A stretch of DNA of 64,000 nucleotides from NCBI GenBank assembly GCA_965216105.1, contig OZ244147.1, positions 2,480,001 through 2,544,000 of the forward strand, written 5' to 3'. Positions 18,586 through 26,911 of this stretch are shown here, one piece after another. Under the pieces are notes generated by a model that was not told the origin of the DNA, searched no databases, and worked only from the letters and a program-made list of their open reading frames with translations. Origin of the DNA: JAALLB01 sp017643495. Lineage in GTDB: Bacteria; Pseudomonadota; Alphaproteobacteria; Rhizobiales; Rhizobiaceae. How positions within the stretch are numbered: position 1 is the first letter of the stretch; every line of letters begins with the position of its first letter. Both the position numbers and the translations under genes were made by a program.

Positions 18586-19434
18586 TTATTTGCCCGAGCG
18601 TTGGCATAGCCAAATGCTGGCCATTACAACAACAATCCCCATGATCTGTAGCATGTTCAGCGATTGTCCGAGAACAACCCAGCCCAACAATACTGCCGTT
18701 AACGGGCTCAGAAACAATAACGAGGAAACGGCCTGAGGTGCCAGTTTGCCAATTCCCCTGAACCAAATCGCATAGGTCAACGCTCCACCGACCAAGCTTA
18801 ACCAGAACAGGCCCAGCAGGTTCATGGCGTCCGGAACCTGGATCGGTCCACCGATAAAGAAGCATACAGGTACAAGCAACAAACCTCCCGCCGTCAACTG
18901 CCAGGCAGTAAATACCAAAGGCGATACAGGAGGTGACCACCGCCGTGTCAGCGTTGTTCCCAACGCCATGGAAGCAGCACCGGCCAACCCGGCAGCAACA
19001 CCTATAGGATCAAGGGCTGCATTCGGGGTGAGCACCAGCAGCGCAACCCCTCCCATGCCAGCCAACGCACCGAGAACAGCCCTTGGCTGCAGTTTTTCTG
19101 ACAACATTACCGCAGCCAAAAACACGACAATCAATGGTTGAGCAGAAAGCACGGTACCCGCTACTCCGCCGGGCAATCTGTATGCTGCCACAAAGAGCAG
19201 GCTCAAAAATACTGAAATATTGAGCGCACCCAGCACGAAAGCCCGCAGCCACCAACGGCCTGTAGGAAGTACGCGAACAATCGCTAACAGCAATAATCCT
19301 GCTGGCAGAGCCCGCAACAATGCAACATTCATCGGCGAAAACCCTGCCAGGAATTCGGTGGTAACCAGATAGGTACTACCCCAAACGATCGGAGCGGTTG
19401 CTGTAATCAGAATATCAAGACGGTTCGTGCTCAT
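18586..19434 (-). CDS. EamA-family drug/metabolite exporter
   Basis: A 282-residue protein with ten predicted membrane helices in two EamA repeats, beginning ATAPIVWGSTYLVTTEFLAGFSP and repeating with GLFWLSLVGGALTYAIWFRGI. It belongs to the DMT superfamily; substrate unknown. Its start overlaps the nitroreductase stop by four bases, so the two are co-transcribed and possibly controlled by the divergent LysR regulator. Confidence 0.9.
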   Translation of the reverse strand: MSTNRLDILITATAPIVWGSTYLVTTEFLAGFSPMNVALLRALPAGLLLLAIVRVLPTGRWWLRAFVLGALNISVFLSLLFVAAYRLPGGVAGTVLSAQPLIVVFLAAVMLSEKLQPRAVLGALAGMGGVALLVLTPNAALDPIGVAAGLAGAASMALGTTLTRRWSPPVSPLVFTAWQLTAGGLLLVPVCFFIGGPIQVPDAMNLLGLFWLSLVGGALTYAIWFRGIGKLAPQAVSSLLFLSPLTAVLLGWVVLGQSLNMLQIMGIVVVMASIWLCQRSGK

Positions 19435-20045
19435 TGGACTTTAAGAACCTCTGTCAGTGGGCGCCGTGGTTTCTGTGGCCAATTCCCCTGTGCGGCACGA
19501 CCGATAGCCAAAAGCATCACAGGCAGTTCGTCATTGGCAAGGTGATAACTGTCGCTCACCGCCTTCGCATCGAACCCAACCATGGGCCCGCTCACCAGCC
19601 CCTTTGCAGCAGCTGCAATCATCATCGTTGTCGCAGCAAGTGTCGCAGAGCGAATGGCCTCATCACGCGCCATGACCGGATCACTGTATCCGGTCTGAAC
19701 CGCATCCTGCCATTCGCGCGCCATGGCTTGTGGCATGTGGCCACTGTCAACAAAGGGATGCAGCCGCTGGGGCAAGGCGGTGTGGTTTGGCAACTGGCCA
19801 ACAACAATGAATGTAACGGCCGCATCGGAAACTTTGCGCTGGCCATAAGCCAAATCAGTGAGTCTGGATTTCTCCATTTTCGAACGGACGGCAATAAAAC
19901 GCCAGTTCTGAAGATTGTAAGCAGATGGAGCACTGGTAGCGAGGCGTACCAAGTCTTCGATTTCCGGTGTATCCAGGTTGAAGGTGTTATCGAACCGGTT
20001 GGCAGAGTACCGGTCTTCAATGAGTTTGATGGCTGGATGCGTCAT
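19431..20045 (-). CDS. Nitroreductase-family NAD(P)H:FMN oxidoreductase
   Basis: A 204-residue flavoprotein. The FMN-contact motifs RYSANRFD, TSAPSAYNLQNWRFI and the C-terminal GLVSGPMVGFD with LLAIGRAA are typical of the family. I prefer the ATG at 20045 because AGGAG lies 9 nt upstream; an earlier ATG at 20066 lacks a site. The substrate could be a nitro compound, quinone or enal. It is translationally coupled to the EamA exporter and divergent from a LysR regulator, a usual arrangement for an inducible detoxification pair. Confidence 0.9.
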   Translation of the reverse strand: MTHPAIKLIEDRYSANRFDNTFNLDTPEIEDLVRLATSAPSAYNLQNWRFIAVRSKMEKSRLTDLAYGQRKVSDAAVTFIVVGQLPNHTALPQRLHPFVDSGHMPQAMAREWQDAVQTGYSDPVMARDEAIRSATLAATTMMIAAAAKGLVSGPMVGFDAKAVSDSYHLANDELPVMLLAIGRAAQGNWPQKPRRPLTEVLKVQ

Positions 20046-20104
20046 GTTCTTTTTCTCCTGAGTCATTGATAGCTCAGGCTAGAACATGTACTGAATGATG
20101 ATAA

Positions 20105-20120
20105 TTGCATTATTTCGCAA
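20105..20120. promoter_or_regulatory. Candidate LysR operator
   Basis: TTGC and GCAA form an inverted pair around an 8-nt A/T-rich centre, between the nitroreductase start (20045) and the LysR-type regulator start (20148). Position and dyad symmetry suit a LysR-type site, but no second site was seen. Confidence 0.4.
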
Positions 20121-20147
20121 CATATTCATAACTGCTGGAACATAGTA

Positions 20148-21077
20148 ATGGATCACCTAACGGCACTCAAAGTCTTTCGGCATGTTGCAGAACTGGGCAG
20201 TTTTGCTGCGGCAAGCAGAAAACTCAGGCTGACGCCACCAGCGATCAGCAAGAATGTGGCACAACTTGAGGAACATCTTGGCGTTCGCCTGATAAACAGG
20301 ACCACCAGACGCATGGCACTCACAGAAGAGGGCGCGTTGTTCCTTGAGAATGTTACACGCGGACTGGATACATTGCAGGAAGCTGAAAACTCCCTTTCCT
20401 CAGCAAAATCCGAACCAACAGGTACGTTGCGGGTCAGTGCGCCAATGACTGTGGCATTGACCACCTTGACCGATGCAATACCGGGATTTCTCAAGCAATA
20501 CCCGAAGTTGAGCCTGGAGCTAAATCTTGACGACAGACGTGTTGATATTGTGCGTGAAGGTTATGACATGGCAATCCGAGGATACAGCAGCCTTGAGGAT
20601 TCAAGCCTGATTGCCCGCAAGCTGGGTGAAATGCAGCATGTGCTTGCTGCTGCCCCATCCTATTTCGAAGTCAATGGAGAACCGCAAGCCCCGACTGACC
20701 TTGCAAACCTTGAGCATGTCCGCTTTCCATATGGCGGCAATGCCGATGTCTGGGAATTTTCAAAGAATGGCAAAATTGAACGGATCAGTGTAAAGGCGCG
20801 CTATTCGGTAACTTCCAGCCTTGCCATTCGTGATGCCTTACTGAACGGGTTTGGGGTCAGTTTGATACCTTTTACCTACATTCGCAAAGACCTGGAAGAA
20901 GGCACCCTGCAGACAGCGCTGAATGACTGGGAGACCAGCAGTATCCTGCAATACGCCGTATATCCGTCGCGACAATATCTTTCGCCCAAGGTTCGGGTGT
21001 TTCTGGATTTTCTTGCCGATCATTTTGGCGACAAATCTCTGCTCCAACCTGTATCTCCGCACTATCCGGGTTTTTGA
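20148..21077 (+). CDS. LysR-family transcriptional regulator
   Basis: A 309-residue regulator with an N-terminal winged helix-turn-helix (about 1-60, SFAAASRKLRLTPPAISKNVAQLEEHLGVRLINRTTR) and a periplasmic-binding-like effector domain (about 90-295). It belongs to the large CrgA/YafC-type branch. It is divergent from the nitroreductase-EamA pair, its probable target, with a candidate operator between them. Confidence 0.93.
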   Translation: MDHLTALKVFRHVAELGSFAAASRKLRLTPPAISKNVAQLEEHLGVRLINRTTRRMALTEEGALFLENVTRGLDTLQEAENSLSSAKSEPTGTLRVSAPMTVALTTLTDAIPGFLKQYPKLSLELNLDDRRVDIVREGYDMAIRGYSSLEDSSLIARKLGEMQHVLAAAPSYFEVNGEPQAPTDLANLEHVRFPYGGNADVWEFSKNGKIERISVKARYSVTSSLAIRDALLNGFGVSLIPFTYIRKDLEEGTLQTALNDWETSSILQYAVYPSRQYLSPKVRVFLDFLADHFGDKSLLQPVSPHYPGF

Positions 21078-21079
21078 TA

Positions 21080-22306
21080 CTAATTTTCATCTTCCTGCGA
21101 TAATCCGATCCGCCGTACCAACGGGTTGGCAGACAAACCGTGCAGGAAAACCGAAAAAAAGACGGTCATGGCAACACAGGAAAGCAATTCGTCTTCCGCA
21201 GGAAAATCGAACTCATCCATGATTATCAGGGTAAACAGGATTGATGCCAATCCACGTGGCCCGAACCACCCCAAAAATAGCTTTTCCCTTTCCGGCAAAC
21301 CCGCCCCTGCCAAGGAAAGCCAAATCGGCAATATGCGCACGAAAGTGAGAAAGCTTACTGCTACAATAACTGCCTGTAGTGTCATGTGCTTGAGACCGTC
21401 CGGCAAAAGCAAGGCACCAAACCCCAGGAAGGCGGTCATGGTCAGTATCTGCCCCGCCCCTTCCATGAACTCGCTGATGAATGTCGGGTCATGCTTATAG
21501 GTGTTTCCAAAGACCATGCCCGCAACAAAGGCGGCGATGAAACCATTGCCCCCTACCTGTTCAGAAACAATAAACGTTGCGAACGCGGTCGCCAGAAACA
21601 CAACTCCTTCTGCGGATTCAAATATCCAGTCCCGTTCTTGTGCAATATCCAGCAGCCGCGCGATGAGCCAGCCCATTGCGATCCCGACCAACGGACCAAG
21701 GGTGAGCTGTGTAACAATCGACAACGCCAGGCCCCCGGTTTCTGCCGGGCCTGTTCCAGAGGAAGCAAAAATTGCACCTATCAGTACAAACGGCAGGACC
21801 AGTCCGTCATTCAAGCCACTTTCAACATTAATTGTCTCGCTAAGCCGAGCCGGAACGTCAGGGCTAGAGACCACGCTCTGGCCCAGAGCCGCATCCGTGG
21901 GGGTAAGTACCGCTGCTGTCAGCAGAGCCATTGCCAAACCGGCAGCAGGGTTCAGCACATAAACGACTGCTGTGCCGAACGCGACTGTCAATGGCAAACC
22001 GATTACAAGCATACGGAGCGGAAGTTTGAAACTGTCCCTTAACCGGGAAAACCTGACATGGCTTGCATCCGCAAACAACACCAATACGAGTGTAATCTCT
22101 GCTATCAGGCGAGCAGCTGCATTGATGTTGTCGCTATCTGCACTCACCTCGTTCACCGGTCCTGAAAGCAGGAAACCAAGTGACAGAAAGATAATTGGCA
22201 AGGTCAGCATTGTGCGGCTGACAGACTTTGAAAATATGGAATAGCCGATAAAGCCAAGCAATATAATGAGAATGACAAGCTCGAGATGCCAACCTGAATT
22301 CGCCAT
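21080..22306 (-). CDS. CPA1-type Na+/H+ (or K+/H+) antiporter
   Basis: A 408-residue membrane protein with about 12 helices of the cation/proton antiporter-1 family. Signatures include LTAAVLTPTDAALGQSVV, the INVESGLNDGLVLPFVLIGAIFA motif with its Asn-Asp cation site, and FLGWFGPRGLASILF. Its 3' end lies 2 bp from the LysR gene (convergent). It could support Na+ cycling in a cell with Na+-NQR; ion specificity is not readable. Confidence 0.92.
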   Translation of the reverse strand: MANSGWHLELVILIILLGFIGYSIFSKSVSRTMLTLPIIFLSLGFLLSGPVNEVSADSDNINAAARLIAEITLVLVLFADASHVRFSRLRDSFKLPLRMLVIGLPLTVAFGTAVVYVLNPAAGLAMALLTAAVLTPTDAALGQSVVSSPDVPARLSETINVESGLNDGLVLPFVLIGAIFASSGTGPAETGGLALSIVTQLTLGPLVGIAMGWLIARLLDIAQERDWIFESAEGVVFLATAFATFIVSEQVGGNGFIAAFVAGMVFGNTYKHDPTFISEFMEGAGQILTMTAFLGFGALLLPDGLKHMTLQAVIVAVSFLTFVRILPIWLSLAGAGLPEREKLFLGWFGPRGLASILFTLIIMDEFDFPAEDELLSCVAMTVFFSVFLHGLSANPLVRRIGLSQEDEN

Positions 22307-22669
22307 CGTGATATCCTCCCGTTATTGCTAGAGCACTACACACGTGCGAGATTTTGTTCAGATATCCATGTTGATGGCAACAGCAATCCATACTGCACCA
22401 TTTTTACACTTCCATCATCCTGCGTTTCACGTCATGGCTTGAAAACCTGGAATAACCCGGCAGAAAGAAACGTTAATCAATCCAACTCATGAACGAAAAC
22501 TGACTGATTTCACCAAGATATAAACGGCAAAGGGTATCAGTCAGCAGTCATTTTCGATCATAAACCTGTCGTCCCTTGTTGTACCGGGTGTATCACGCTC
22601 AAACAGCAAAGATGGTCTTGGAACCTGAAACGACAAGCTGGCAACACAAGAAAATGGGCAAAGCCGGTC
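22307..22669. other. 363-bp divergent intergenic region
   Basis: It separates the CPA1 antiporter from the MFS gene. I see no convincing gene or RNA. The only structure is a perfect 8-bp inverted repeat (TGACTGAT at 22501-22508, ATCAGTCA at 22536-22543) with a 27-nt spacer, which could be an operator pair for the MFS promoter. Confidence 0.35.
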
Positions 22670-23863
22670 ATGGCGACAGTTTACAAACCTTCTCCAGTCG
22701 CGGTCATTTCTATCGCGCAACTTTTCGGAACATCATTGTGGTTCAGTGCCAACAGTGCGGCTGACGGGCTACGGCTATCATGGGGAGCAACAGCATCCGA
22801 TATCGGTTTGTTGACGATAGCGGTTCAGGCCGGCTTCATTCTTGGTACGCTTACCATGTCTTTTGGCGGCTTCGCAGACCGCTACCGGGCCAGTTCGATA
22901 TTTGTAACCTTTGCCATTGCTGGGGCTGTATTCAACACGTGTTTTGCATGGCTGGCAAAAGATGTAACCAGTGGCGCATTACTCCGGCTACTGGTGGGAT
23001 TCAGCCTAGCCGGAATTTATCCGATTGGAATGAAGCTGATCGTCAGTTGGGAACCCAAGCGCACAGGCCAGGCACTTGCCGTTCTGGTGGCAATGTTGAC
23101 GCTTGGTACTGCCATGCCCCACTTCATGCGGGCAACCGGGAGTGAATTGCCCTGGCAGTGGATTGTGAGTGCATCCTCGCTGTTGGCGCTGTTTGGCGCG
23201 TGGATGATCTACAGGCTCGGCGACGGGCCACACCTGCAGACTGAAGCAAGAAACCGGAACACCCAAGACAAGAAACATCTTTCAGTCCTCAAGGCTTTTG
23301 AAGTTCGGGACTTCAGGGCAGCAGCAATAGGGTATTTTGGACACATGTGGGAGTTGTACGCGTTCTGGACCATCGTACCCTTGCTGATAACCAGTTCCGG
23401 GGTCTCACTTGCGACTTCATTTGCCGACACTTCTGGTTTATCTTTTGCAGTCATCGGGATCGGCGCTGCAGGATGCCTGATAGGCGGAAAACTCACCGGG
23501 GTGGTTGGCAGTGAAAAGGTTGCACTCTCATCCCTTGCCATTTCAGGCGCATGCCTGATCACGTTCGCTCTTTGCTGGCAAACGCTTTCACCAAGGTTGT
23601 TATTGATAGTCCTGTTGATCTGGGGTGCTTCTGTCGTTTCCGACTCCCCGCAATTTTCCGCACTTTCAGCCCGCTCTTGCCCCAAAGAACTGGTTGGAAG
23701 CGCGTTGGCCATCCAGAATGCAATCGGCTTTTCAATAACGATGGTTTCGATAGCTGGTGTGACAACCCTGTACGAATGGCTTGGTCCGCAAGCTGTCTGG
23801 ATGCTTCTGCCCGGACCGCTTTTTGGCTTGGTCGGATATGCGCTGGCAAAAAGGAAATCATGA
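22670..23863 (+). CDS. MFS transporter
   Basis: A 397-residue major-facilitator protein with 12 predicted helices. It has the loop 2-3 motif GGFADRYRAS and the segment VGFSLAGIYPIGMKLIVSW in the fourth to fifth helix region. It resembles the cyanate/nitrate-type subgroup often annotated only as MFS. It stands alone, convergent with the tartrate dehydratase gene. Substrate unknown. Confidence 0.9.
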   Translation: MATVYKPSPVAVISIAQLFGTSLWFSANSAADGLRLSWGATASDIGLLTIAVQAGFILGTLTMSFGGFADRYRASSIFVTFAIAGAVFNTCFAWLAKDVTSGALLRLLVGFSLAGIYPIGMKLIVSWEPKRTGQALAVLVAMLTLGTAMPHFMRATGSELPWQWIVSASSLLALFGAWMIYRLGDGPHLQTEARNRNTQDKKHLSVLKAFEVRDFRAAAIGYFGHMWELYAFWTIVPLLITSSGVSLATSFADTSGLSFAVIGIGAAGCLIGGKLTGVVGSEKVALSSLAISGACLITFALCWQTLSPRLLLIVLLIWGASVVSDSPQFSALSARSCPKELVGSALAIQNAIGFSITMVSIAGVTTLYEWLGPQAVWMLLPGPLFGLVGYALAKRKS

Positions 23864-23962
23864 AACCTGCGAGCAGCGGGTAAACAGAACCTGCATCTCT
23901 CAATCCATAATCAGATTTCCAACCCTACCTCCTGCTGCGTTTCAAGGAAGTTTTCAGGGCGA

Positions 23963-25126
23963 TTACTCAGCCAGTTCCCGCATCACCTTGATCAAGTCTG
24001 ATTTCCCCTCAAATCCGATTCCAGGAAGTTCCGGCATGATGATATGACCATCCTCGACTTCCACTCCGTCCGGGAAACCACCATAAGGCTGAAACAAGTC
24101 CGGATAGCTCTCATTCCCGCCAAGGCCAAGGCCGGCTGCAATATTCAATGACATTTGATGTCCGCCATGCGGTATGCACCGTTTTGGCGACCAGCCCAGA
24201 TCATCAAGAACGTCAAGCGTGCGAAGGTACTCCACCAGCCCATAAGAAAGAGCACAATCGAATTGCAGCCAATCGCGATCGGGACGCATGCCACCGTAGC
24301 GGAGAAGATTTCTGGCATCCTGATGCGAGAAAAGATTTTCGCCGGTTGCCATTGGTCGCGGATAAAATTCAGCCATGGCTGCCTGAAGTTGGTAATCGAG
24401 AGGGTCGCCGATCTCTTCATACCAGAACAGCGGATACTCACGCAGCATTTTTGCATAGGCAATGGCGGTTTCAAGGTCGAAGCGGCCATTGGCATCAACA
24501 GCAAGCTGTGCTTCGTTGCCAATTTCCTGCAACACAGCCTCTATCCGGCGCTGATCTTCTTCCAGTGTCGCTCCGCCGATCTTCATCTTGACGACATTGT
24601 ATCCACGGTTCAGGTATCCGCGCATTTCCTTGCGCAATGCGCTGTCATCCTTGCCGGGATAATAGTAGCCACCAGCTGCATATACGAACACCCGGGGATT
24701 TGCTTCAACGCCTTTGGTCTCTGCCAGAAGCCTGAACAACGGCTTTCCCTCGATCTTGGCAATCGCATCCCATACGGCCATATCGATTGTCCCGACCGCA
24801 ACCGAGCGTTCTCCATGACCACCCGGTTTCTCATTCTGCATCATCGTTGACCAAATCTTGTGACCATCAAGATTGGTACCTTCGTTGTTCAGAAGTGATG
24901 CTGGATCGGCGTTCAATATACGGTCCCGAAACCGTTCCCGGATCAAGCCTCCCTGACCATATCGCCCATTGGAATTGAACCCGTAACCGACCACCCGGCG
25001 ACCGTCGCGCTGTACATCAGTTACCACGGCAACGAGACTTGCTGTCATTTTGGTGAAGTCGATATAGGCATTGCGTATGGGAGACGAGATGGGCTTCGTT
25101 ATTTCACAGATATCGATTATGCGCAT
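23963..25126 (-). CDS. tarD: D(-)-tartrate dehydratase
   Basis: A 387-residue enolase-superfamily enzyme that dehydrates D-tartrate to oxaloacetate. It matches the characterised Bradyrhizobium enzyme closely from memory, including GYGFNSNGRYGQGG, GYYYPGK and IPHGGHQMSLNIAAGLGLGGN. Catalytic residues are visible: K180 and K182 in VVKMKIGG, metal ligands D211, E237 and E263, and H320 with D290. The start is ATG 25126 (AGGTGA, 7 nt spacing); the upstream extension to 25216 is unlikely. It is divergent, across about 0.8 kb, from a TctCAB-type transporter, which suggests uptake followed by dehydration. Confidence 0.9.
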   Translation of the reverse strand: MRIIDICEITKPISSPIRNAYIDFTKMTASLVAVVTDVQRDGRRVVGYGFNSNGRYGQGGLIRERFRDRILNADPASLLNNEGTNLDGHKIWSTMMQNEKPGGHGERSVAVGTIDMAVWDAIAKIEGKPLFRLLAETKGVEANPRVFVYAAGGYYYPGKDDSALRKEMRGYLNRGYNVVKMKIGGATLEEDQRRIEAVLQEIGNEAQLAVDANGRFDLETAIAYAKMLREYPLFWYEEIGDPLDYQLQAAMAEFYPRPMATGENLFSHQDARNLLRYGGMRPDRDWLQFDCALSYGLVEYLRTLDVLDDLGWSPKRCIPHGGHQMSLNIAAGLGLGGNESYPDLFQPYGGFPDGVEVEDGHIIMPELPGIGFEGKSDLIKVMRELAE

Positions 25127-25212
25127 GAGATATTCACCTGTCGGCTTGCCCTGTCCAATGCAACTGGAGGAGACCTGAATGGGACAAGCCTCAACATTTT
25201 GCAACCGGGCGA

Positions 25213-25233
25213 GCAATACTTTTTCTGTATTGC
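25213..25233. promoter_or_regulatory. Inverted repeat upstream of tarD
   Basis: GCAATAC and GTATTGC are perfect 7-bp arms around a 7-nt pyrimidine-rich spacer, 87 bp upstream of the tarD start. It is a good candidate operator for a dimeric repressor controlling tartrate use; no regulator gene is adjacent. Confidence 0.4.
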
Positions 25234-25416
25234 TTAGCGATGCAATTCCGCAGACAGACCCGCTAAATGTAGGACATCAAGCTCAAAAACAGGTATCTGC
25301 AACAGAAATTGAGCCGCTCCAGGAATGTAAAGCTTTAGTTTAGTAAAGATCAAGAATTTATACATTGCATAAAGCTGCGCTTTGACTACTCTTTTTCGAA
25401 AGAACCGGGAGTGCTC

Positions 25417-25430
25417 TTGTACTTGTACAA
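25417..25430. promoter_or_regulatory. GntR-like palindrome
   Basis: TTGTACTTGTACAA is a perfect palindrome apart from its two central bases and resembles the TTGTAnTACAA-type sites bound by FadR/FCD-subfamily GntR regulators, which often control hydroxy-acid catabolism. It lies midway between tarD and the TctC gene. Confidence 0.35.
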
Positions 25431-25812
25431 TTCGTCTGACGATTGCCCTGCCAACGGCAAGGCGGATTCTTCAGCCACGTCATGCTTGACGTTCGCTGAG
25501 AGTAACGTCGTATCCGTCAGCAGGCTTATCACTCCATTACAATCATTTAATTCAGGCCAGTTGCACATGATGAACCGCCCGACGGCAATGTCTGGAGGCC
25601 CGTGTGCAAGATAACCTTTCAACACCTTGTCTGCTGAACAAGCACCCTGGATGCATACCAACCATGTATCCAGCCCTTGAGCTGTGCCCAGACAGACAAG
25701 TTAAAATCTGTTTGTACATTCACGACAAAACTGCTTTTCAAACTTGCCGAATGACGAATAATGACGCCTTGAGTAAAAGCAGAACCAATTCCGTTTCCAT
25801 CATGGAAAATGA

Positions 25813-25858
25813 TGCCCCGGACCGGCCTGCTGTGTTGATACACAGGCAAGCCGGGGCA
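25813..25858 (+). promoter_or_regulatory. Structured leader hairpin before the TctC gene
   Basis: TGCCCCGG pairs with CCGGGGCA (8 bp), enclosing a second stem formed by GCC/TGTGT with ACACA/GGC around a TGAT loop. No T-run follows, so it is not a simple terminator. It ends about 62 nt before the TctC start and would lie in the 5' leader if transcription starts upstream. Confidence 0.4.
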
Positions 25859-25920
25859 ACGGATATAAGCAGCTGGCGATAGCCGGCAATTTAATGCGTA
25901 CTAAGCGATTGGAGGAAACT

Positions 25921-26874
25921 ATGCTTAGAAGGATTATCTTGAAAACTGTTGCTGCGGTCACAATTGCAGCATCAACAGGCCTTGCAGCAAGTGCACAAAC
26001 GGCAGGTCCTGTAAATTACATTATTCCATTCGGACCGGGTGGTGAATCCGATATTTCTGCCCGGCTTCAGCAGCCCTTTTTCAAGGACAAGTTCGGTCAG
26101 GACATGGTCGTTTCATACCAGCCTGGTGGTGGCGGTGCCGTAGGCTGGGCTTCGCTCAATGGCCTTAATGGGGATGGCCAGACCATAATGGGTATCAACC
26201 TGCCTCACATCATCATCAAGCCGGCACAGAAGGATGTGGGCTTCAAAACCGAAGACCTCAATGCATTCTACATGTTCCACTACACACCAGATGCAATCGT
26301 GGTGACAGCCGACAGCCCGTATCAAACCCTGCAAGACCTGATTGATGATGCAAAAGCCAATCCGGGACAGGTAACAATGTCGGGCTCAGGCAAAGCGTCT
26401 GCAAACCATCTGGCACAAATCAAGTTTGACAAGATGGCAGAAATCAAGACGACCTATGTTCCTTTCAAGGGCACAGGTGCAGCCGTTGCGGCTCTTCTGG
26501 GCAACCAGGTGAAAGCAGAATGGGGCTATACGACTGTAGGTGCCAAACAGGGTGAAGCAGTCAGGCTACTGGCTGTTGCCATGGATGAGCGCCATCCGCT
26601 GTTCCCGGATGTACCAACCTTCAAGGAACTCGGTTTTGACATGGTCGGCGGCGCTTACCGTGGCCTTGCCCTTCCATCATCAGCCAGTGAAGAGACCACA
26701 AAAAAATGGTCTGACATTGCTGCCGAAATCAACAAGGACCCTGAATTCCGCCAGAAGATGATCGATGGTGGTTTCGCACTTCTCGACATTGACGCGGAAG
26801 GCATGTCCGACTTCATGGCAGAACGCACTGAAGAGTACCTGAAGGATGCCAGGGAAGCCGGCTTGATCAAGTAA
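25921..26874 (+). CDS. TTT-family periplasmic solute receptor (TctC/Bug)
   Basis: A 317-residue secreted binding protein: signal peptide (about 1-25, TGLAASAQ), then the Bug-family start VNYIIPFGPGGESDISARL and later VPTFKELGFDMVGGAYRGLALP. It delivers a carboxylate to the tripartite tricarboxylate transporter encoded by the next two genes. ATG 25921 has a strong GGAGGAAAC site. The neighbouring tarD suggests tartrate or a similar C4 dicarboxylate as the ligand. Confidence 0.92.
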   Translation: MLRRIILKTVAAVTIAASTGLAASAQTAGPVNYIIPFGPGGESDISARLQQPFFKDKFGQDMVVSYQPGGGGAVGWASLNGLNGDGQTIMGINLPHIIIKPAQKDVGFKTEDLNAFYMFHYTPDAIVVTADSPYQTLQDLIDDAKANPGQVTMSGSGKASANHLAQIKFDKMAEIKTTYVPFKGTGAAVAALLGNQVKAEWGYTTVGAKQGEAVRLLAVAMDERHPLFPDVPTFKELGFDMVGGAYRGLALPSSASEETTKKWSDIAAEINKDPEFRQKMIDGGFALLDIDAEGMSDFMAERTEEYLKDAREAGLIK

Positions 26875-26911
26875 TCAGACTGTTCTGATCAAGCTTACAG
26901 GAATTAGCGCA

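Larger units (their letters stand above)
25127..25920. other. 794-bp divergent intergenic region (tarD / tctC)
   Basis: No gene is convincing here. A 91-codon minus-strand frame (25386-25661, TTG start) has no recognisable domain and was not called. The region holds several symmetric elements listed separately (25213-25233, 25417-25430, 25813-25858) and A/T-rich stretches that could be promoters. Its length is unusual for this otherwise compact window; it may contain a decayed regulator or an unrecognised small RNA. Confidence 0.4.

Noticed and set aside
19434..20069. Full-length 211-codon plus-strand frame opposite the nitroreductase gene
   Set aside because: The minus strand encodes clear nitroreductase motifs; the antisense product has no recognisable domain.
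21386..22042. 218-codon plus-strand frame opposite the CPA1 antiporter
   Set aside because: Basic, low-complexity translation and complete overlap with a well-conserved membrane protein gene.
25386..25661. 91-codon minus-strand frame in the tarD/tctC gap
   Set aside because: TTG start, no ribosome site, no recognisable domain; could be a remnant but cannot be supported.
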